Shown here: positions 32,227-35,155 of the stretch, in pieces
Position numbering within the stretch: the stretch's first letter is position 1
How the letters are laid out: every line of letters starts with the position of its first letter
Virus record (IMG/VR): IMGVR_UViG_3300021962_000327
Coordinates: 1 to 35,155 of that record
DNA from: a virus
DNA: 35,155 nt
Reading direction: 5' to 3' (one strand)
Notes under the pieces: model-generated
Told to the model about the DNA's origin: nothing
What the model saw: the letters and a program-made list of their open reading frames with translations, nothing else
Database searches by the model: none
Made by a program: the position numbers and the translations under genes

Positions 32227-32865
32227 CTATCCTTGTAAAATATCAACTGCGTGATTATAATGTTTAATTCTATCCTCTAAACCAATGAATCCGCCATTGA
32301 TTTTCTTTGTCATCATTTTAATATCCTGTGCGTCAGCAAGGGGATTTAAATTATTGGCATTCCAGAACCAGCATGCTGAATTTAATGCATAGTATGGTTG
32401 TAACAGAATGTCGGGTTGATCTAACAAAGTATGATCGTCAAAAAATGCTTCAGAACATTTTGTATAATTGTGTTTACCGGTCAATTGAATAAGACCACGG
32501 CCTCTAAACTTCCAGCCTTCGCCGCTTGCCTCATCTCCGTTACCCATTCTATTTGAGTACACTCTATTTGCAATCTTTTCAGGTTGTCTTGCATATTGAG
32601 CAGCAATTTGTGGGTTGGGGAAATACTTACCAAAGATCTTTTGCAGACCATCTGCACTATAATTCAGATTCTCCTGCATAACAGTAAATCCGCCCGATTC
32701 ATGTGCGCATTGTGCGATAAATGCCGACACCCGAGCAATGTCATTAATACCGTATTGCGGTAATGTCTCCACTATTGCCTCGTACCATTCTGTAATGTTT
32801 TTCACCCTTGGCAATAAATGATGTAATTGTTCTTCTGTAAAATTAAAATCAAATCCATCAGCCAT
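32227..32865 (-). CDS. Endolysin, glycoside hydrolase family 19
   Basis: 212 residues forming a single GH19 domain. Catalytic region: FIAQCAHESGGF (E56) with the second acidic residue E65 in VMQENLNYSADGLQKIFG, then WKFRGRGLIQLTGKHNYTK, DQPDILLQPYYALNSACWFW and KKINGGFIGLEDRIKHY, all diagnostic. No signal peptide, so it needs a holin to reach the wall; the candidate is the protein at 24133-24690. It cleaves the MurNAc-GlcNAc backbone at lysis. Good ribosome site (AAAGGAAAACA-ATG). Confidence 0.93.
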   Translation of the reverse strand: MADGFDFNFTEEQLHHLLPRVKNITEWYEAIVETLPQYGINDIARVSAFIAQCAHESGGFTVMQENLNYSADGLQKIFGKYFPNPQIAAQYARQPEKIANRVYSNRMGNGDEASGEGWKFRGRGLIQLTGKHNYTKCSEAFFDDHTLLDQPDILLQPYYALNSACWFWNANNLNPLADAQDIKMMTKKINGGFIGLEDRIKHYNHAVDILQG

Positions 32866-32885
32866 TTGTTTTCCTTTTTATATGG

Positions 32886-33179
32886 TCATCGTTGATAACA
32901 CGTTCTCTCTCTTTTAGTTGTGCCATCAGATTGTAGTGTTTCTTTCCAAGGAGTGCATTCCATAGTTTGTTCGATAATAGTTGGTTGTTGTTGAACAATA
33001 ACAGTATTCGAACGAGCTTTACTTAGTTCGTAACCAATTACCCCGCCAATAAGTACAGGCGCAACCCAGGAACGAGCAGGTTCATAATATGGTCCATGTC
33101 TAGAAGACCAATGCATATATTGCGCTGATACTGACATAGATAAAAATGCTAATCCAATTAGAATTAATATTTTCTTCAT
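32886..33179 (-). CDS. Secreted small protein with glycine-zipper-like segment
   Basis: 97 residues. Residues 1-19 (MKKILILIGLAFLSMSVSA) are a clear Sec signal peptide, with cleavage before QYMHW. A small hydrophobic Gly-rich segment (VAPVLIGGVIGYELSKA, about 39-55) follows, then a Gln/Val/Ile stretch and a C-terminal CTPWKETLQSDGTTKRERTC unit whose two cysteines may form a disulphide. It resembles small bacterial outer-membrane or periplasmic proteins of unknown role. Located between phoH and the endolysin, preceded by its own leader after a terminator; ribosome site CTGGAGAAAGAA-ATG. Confidence 0.72.
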   Translation of the reverse strand: MKKILILIGLAFLSMSVSAQYMHWSSRHGPYYEPARSWVAPVLIGGVIGYELSKARSNTVIVQQQPTIIEQTMECTPWKETLQSDGTTKRERTCYQR

Positions 33180-33195
33180 TTCTTTCTCCAGTTAA

Positions 33196-33222
33196 AAGAG
33201 CCGAATTATTAGCTCGGCTCTT
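33196..33222 (-). terminator. Terminator after phoH
   Basis: Minus strand: AAGAGCCGA, loop GCTAATAAT, TCGGCTCTT, followed by TTAAC, giving a 9-bp stem with a short T tract. It sits 8 bases after the phoH stop and before the secreted-protein gene. Read-through is likely needed for downstream genes unless a promoter lies nearby. Confidence 0.8.
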
Positions 33223-33229
33223 ATATTTA

Positions 33230-33976
33230 TTAAGTGTTATAACGTGTTTCGTAATCTAATCTTGCTAGGATATATTCTTTAACTATTGCAGATCTAACAA
33301 TATCATCCACGCCGAATTCGAATGTTTTAAATGAGGGCATCATATCGGCGATTGCCATGAACTTTTTGAGTCCAGACATGTCGGTTTTTCTGTATAAATC
33401 TGTTTGCCTAAAGTCTCCACAAAATACAATTTTAGAACGATTTCCTACTCTAGTAATAACTGAGTTTAATTCCATGTCCGTCATATTTTGGCATTCATCT
33501 ACTATAATAATAGAATCTTCTAGAGTAATGCCTCTGACAAATGACGTAATTAAAAACTTAATTGCTCCTTGTTCTTCTAACCGTTGATACGCGTCATGTC
33601 TTCCGAAAAGATCTTGACAAACTTCGACATATGGTTCAGTATATACCTCCGTTTTTTCTTTTTCGTCTCCTGGTAAATGACCAATTTCCCGACTAGGTAC
33701 TGCTGATCTAACTACTATTACCCGCTTGTAAGGATTAGACTTATCAAGCACTTCTTCTAACGCATGATATAGGGCAATGAATGTTTTTCCCGTACCTGCT
33801 ACTCCATGGAGTAACATAATACTTGAATCTTCATATGCATCAAAAAATAATTTCTGGTTGTCCGTTAATGGCTCTATTACTTTCATATCATCCAAGCGTA
33901 ACCTTAAGCGATTGTTTGCTAAGGTTAACTGTGGTTGTTCCGAATGTAACTGAGTATTATTTTTAGACTTTGCCAT
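33230..33976 (-). CDS. phoH: PhoH-like ATPase
   Basis: 248 residues from the ATG at 33976, preceded by AAGAGG at 8 bases. An in-frame TTG at 34006 would add ten residues but lacks a ribosome site in place. Walker A GVAGTGKT (58-65), Walker B IIIVDE (156-161), plus SAVPSREIGHLPGDEKEK and VFCGDFRQTD, are typical of the C-terminal PhoH family, an SF1-helicase-like P-loop protein. PhoH is widespread in marine and freshwater phages; its role during infection is not settled (RNA or phosphate-stress functions have been proposed). A terminator follows. Confidence 0.93.
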   Translation of the reverse strand: MAKSKNNTQLHSEQPQLTLANNRLRLRLDDMKVIEPLTDNQKLFFDAYEDSSIMLLHGVAGTGKTFIALYHALEEVLDKSNPYKRVIVVRSAVPSREIGHLPGDEKEKTEVYTEPYVEVCQDLFGRHDAYQRLEEQGAIKFLITSFVRGITLEDSIIIVDECQNMTDMELNSVITRVGNRSKIVFCGDFRQTDLYRKTDMSGLKKFMAIADMMPSFKTFEFGVDDIVRSAIVKEYILARLDYETRYNT

Positions 33977-34058
33977 GGATGCCCTCTTAAGGAAAAAGGA
34001 GGACAAATAGACTTTCGGCTATTGATTCCCCCTAGGTGTTAAAATTATTGGAAGCATT

Positions 34059-34316
34059 TTATCGTCTACTTAATTTGTCTGCCAAGTTACTCTTATAATT
34101 TTGAGAGTGAATCTTAGACAAGACTTCGTTAAAACCACCATCTGGTTTAGTGACTCCTAGACGGACAGAGTCTCCTAGCGCAGGTGCGCCAGTGATGAGG
34201 TTTTCGTGATTTGTTGATTTGCAGGATGGGCATTGCTGTTCAGGACGTGCGTCATAACGACACATCACGTCAAATAATGTTTCACAATCGTTGCATTTTA
34301 ATGTATAACTAGGCAT
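34059..34316 (-). CDS. FmdB-family zinc-ribbon protein
   Basis: 85 residues. The N-terminal zinc ribbon has C8-x-x-C11 and C29-x-x-C32 (MPSYTLKCNDCETLFDV, then EQQCPSCKS), the FmdB putative-regulator pattern also common in T4-like cyanophages. The C-terminal half is polar with a helix (GGFNEVLSKIHSQNYKSNLA). It may bind nucleic acid or protein; no function is established. It overlaps the upstream gene by eight bases. Confidence 0.85.
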   Translation of the reverse strand: MPSYTLKCNDCETLFDVMCRYDARPEQQCPSCKSTNHENLITGAPALGDSVRLGVTKPDGGFNEVLSKIHSQNYKSNLADKLSRR

Positions 34317-34854
34317 ATGTAAACCATTCAGGTGTTTGTCTTTTTTTCCAGGATGCTAGGTGCTTTTTTGCACCAACATAATAATTTATATATGATCTGA
34401 CGGAATTCCCGGATACCTTATACTCATCTGGCATTGCGGGTGTCGGTTCAGTAAATCCTACGCCTTTAGGAATGTTTGTAGGTGGAGTATACAAAACATC
34501 TGCCAATCGTTGTGTAGAATGTATTCTACCATACCTATACGTATATTCGTTTAATACTGCAATGAATAACTTATACAACCATTCATAATTTTCATAAGAA
34601 TGTCTTACCCAAATTGCTGAAGGATGGTTGATATGAGTGGCCCGATAAAGCACATCATCGCGGCTATCAGAGAGTATATACGAGGTTCGTTGTCTGCCAG
34701 TTCTAGTTCCCCTATCAATACTAGGGACACCGTCAATAAACCTATGAGCAGTAGAAAGTAATTGAGCATATTCAAGGATCATTTTAACGACATGTTTGTC
34801 ATTGTGCAATTCAGCACACTTCTTGGTATCGTTGTGTAAGTAAAAGATATTCAT
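34309..34854 (-). CDS. Conserved phage protein of unknown function
   Basis: 181 residues starting MNIFYLHNDTKKCAELHNDK then HVVKMILEYAQLLSTAHR, a highly conserved opening seen in many aquatic T4-like phages. Further conserved parts are ATHINHPSAIWVRHSYENYE, WLYKLF, EYTYRYG and PAMPDEYK. His, Asp and Lys in the first 40 residues and the HxNHPS segment look like active-site candidates, but I know of no demonstrated activity. There is no signal peptide or membrane segment. It is overlapped at both ends by its neighbours. Confidence 0.75.
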   Translation of the reverse strand: MNIFYLHNDTKKCAELHNDKHVVKMILEYAQLLSTAHRFIDGVPSIDRGTRTGRQRTSYILSDSRDDVLYRATHINHPSAIWVRHSYENYEWLYKLFIAVLNEYTYRYGRIHSTQRLADVLYTPPTNIPKGVGFTEPTPAMPDEYKVSGNSVRSYINYYVGAKKHLASWKKRQTPEWFTYA

Positions 34855-35123
34855 GTTTCAAATTTTTCAACTGCGTTAAGAATTTCAATGTATGTAAATT
34901 TTGCGGAGTTTGAAAATATGTCAGAAGTAGATGCTTTGGTTATTGCAGATAAAACTATCTCTGAATCACAATTTTCTAATGTGGATGCTGTTATTTTATA
35001 TGAAAACAAACTAAATATATTGACTGCTAAAACAGTAAGAAATATTTCCTCATCCGTATATAACGGAATTTTATAAACAACTGTTTTTTGTTTATCCGGA
35101 AATCTTAAAACTTTGGCGCTCAT
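34851..35123 (-). CDS. Small protein, unknown
   Basis: 90 residues. It begins MSAKVLRFPDKQKTVVYKIP, followed by a helical region (DEEIFLTVLAVNIFSLFSYK) and two further helices, mostly polar. Hydrophobic stretch 28-41 is too short and mixed for a confident membrane segment. The ribosome site AAGGA lies in the loop of a hairpin formed by the bases before the ATG. It overlaps the next gene by four bases. Family not recognised. Confidence 0.6.
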   Translation of the reverse strand: MSAKVLRFPDKQKTVVYKIPLYTDEEIFLTVLAVNIFSLFSYKITASTLENCDSEIVLSAITKASTSDIFSNSAKFTYIEILNAVEKFET

Positions 35124-35144
35124 AAAGAGGTTCCTTCTCTTTAT
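35122..35144 (-). promoter_or_regulatory. Hairpin presenting the ribosome site of the first gene
   Basis: Minus strand ATAAAGAG-AAGGAAC-CTCTTTAT is a perfect 8-bp stem with the Shine-Dalgarno AAGGA in the seven-base loop. The start codon uses the last two bases of the 3' arm plus G, so folding could control access to the start. Confidence 0.6.
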
Positions 35145-35155
35145 ATATTATTTTT

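Noticed and set aside
1-35155. CRISPR array, integrase, transposase, photosynthesis genes or a ferredoxin gene
   Set aside because: Looked for on both strands; no regularly spaced repeats and no corresponding protein motifs were seen in this window.

Overview
The window is part of the genome of a lytic T4-like myovirus (Straboviridae/cyanomyovirus-type gene set). It carries near-complete neck, baseplate and tail genes (13, 8, 7-position, 6, 25, 5, 27, 53, 48, 4, 2, 54-like, 26, 29-like) plus the T4-type 33-59-32 block. The DNA is AT-rich, genes are packed with ATGA/TAATG overlaps, and there is no integrase, tRNA array or CRISPR. The virion proteins resemble those of marine and freshwater cyanophages and pelagiphages. 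No photosynthesis gene is present, and the tmRNA tag (ANDELFALAA) is of proteobacterial rather than cyanobacterial type, so the host is more likely an aquatic proteobacterium. That host assignment is inference.

Layout. 1-21525 (minus): one late run read leftwards, 48-53-27-5-25-6-(7)-8-DUF4815 protein-structural proteins-long repetitive fibre-small protein-13. 21526-21569: short divergent control region with two T4-type late promoters (TATAAATA), one per strand. 21570-26207 (plus): 4-2-54-like-26 (with a -1 frameshift extension)-holin-like-tape measure, closed by a bidirectional terminator at 26211-26234. 26238-35123 (minus): nucleic-acid, metabolic and lysis genes. In reading order these are three small genes, phoH, a secreted protein, a GH19 endolysin, a PD-(D/E)XK nuclease, a tmRNA, a conserved small protein, a SleB-type hydrolase, a membrane protein, heme oxygenase, bilin reductase, 33, 59, two small genes, 32 and a secreted Lys/Pro-rich protein.

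Most notable content. (1) A heme oxygenase and a PcyA/PcyX-type ferredoxin-dependent bilin reductase are translationally coupled to each other and to late-transcription gene 33. Together they should convert host heme to biliverdin and then to a reduced bilin. (2) A circularly permuted (two-piece) tmRNA gene has its own sigma70-type promoter, a complete acceptor stem with the G3-U70 alanine identity pair, and an E. coli-like tag. (3) A canonical slippery site at the end of gene 26 joins it to an otherwise start-poor gp51-like reading frame just upstream of the tape measure, the arrangement of tail-assembly chaperones G/GT. (4) The gp5 hub/spike carries a C-terminal M15 metallopeptidase in place of the T4 lysozyme domain. 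Several exact internal repeats (fibre, tape measure, one structural protein) suggest length variation in tail parts.
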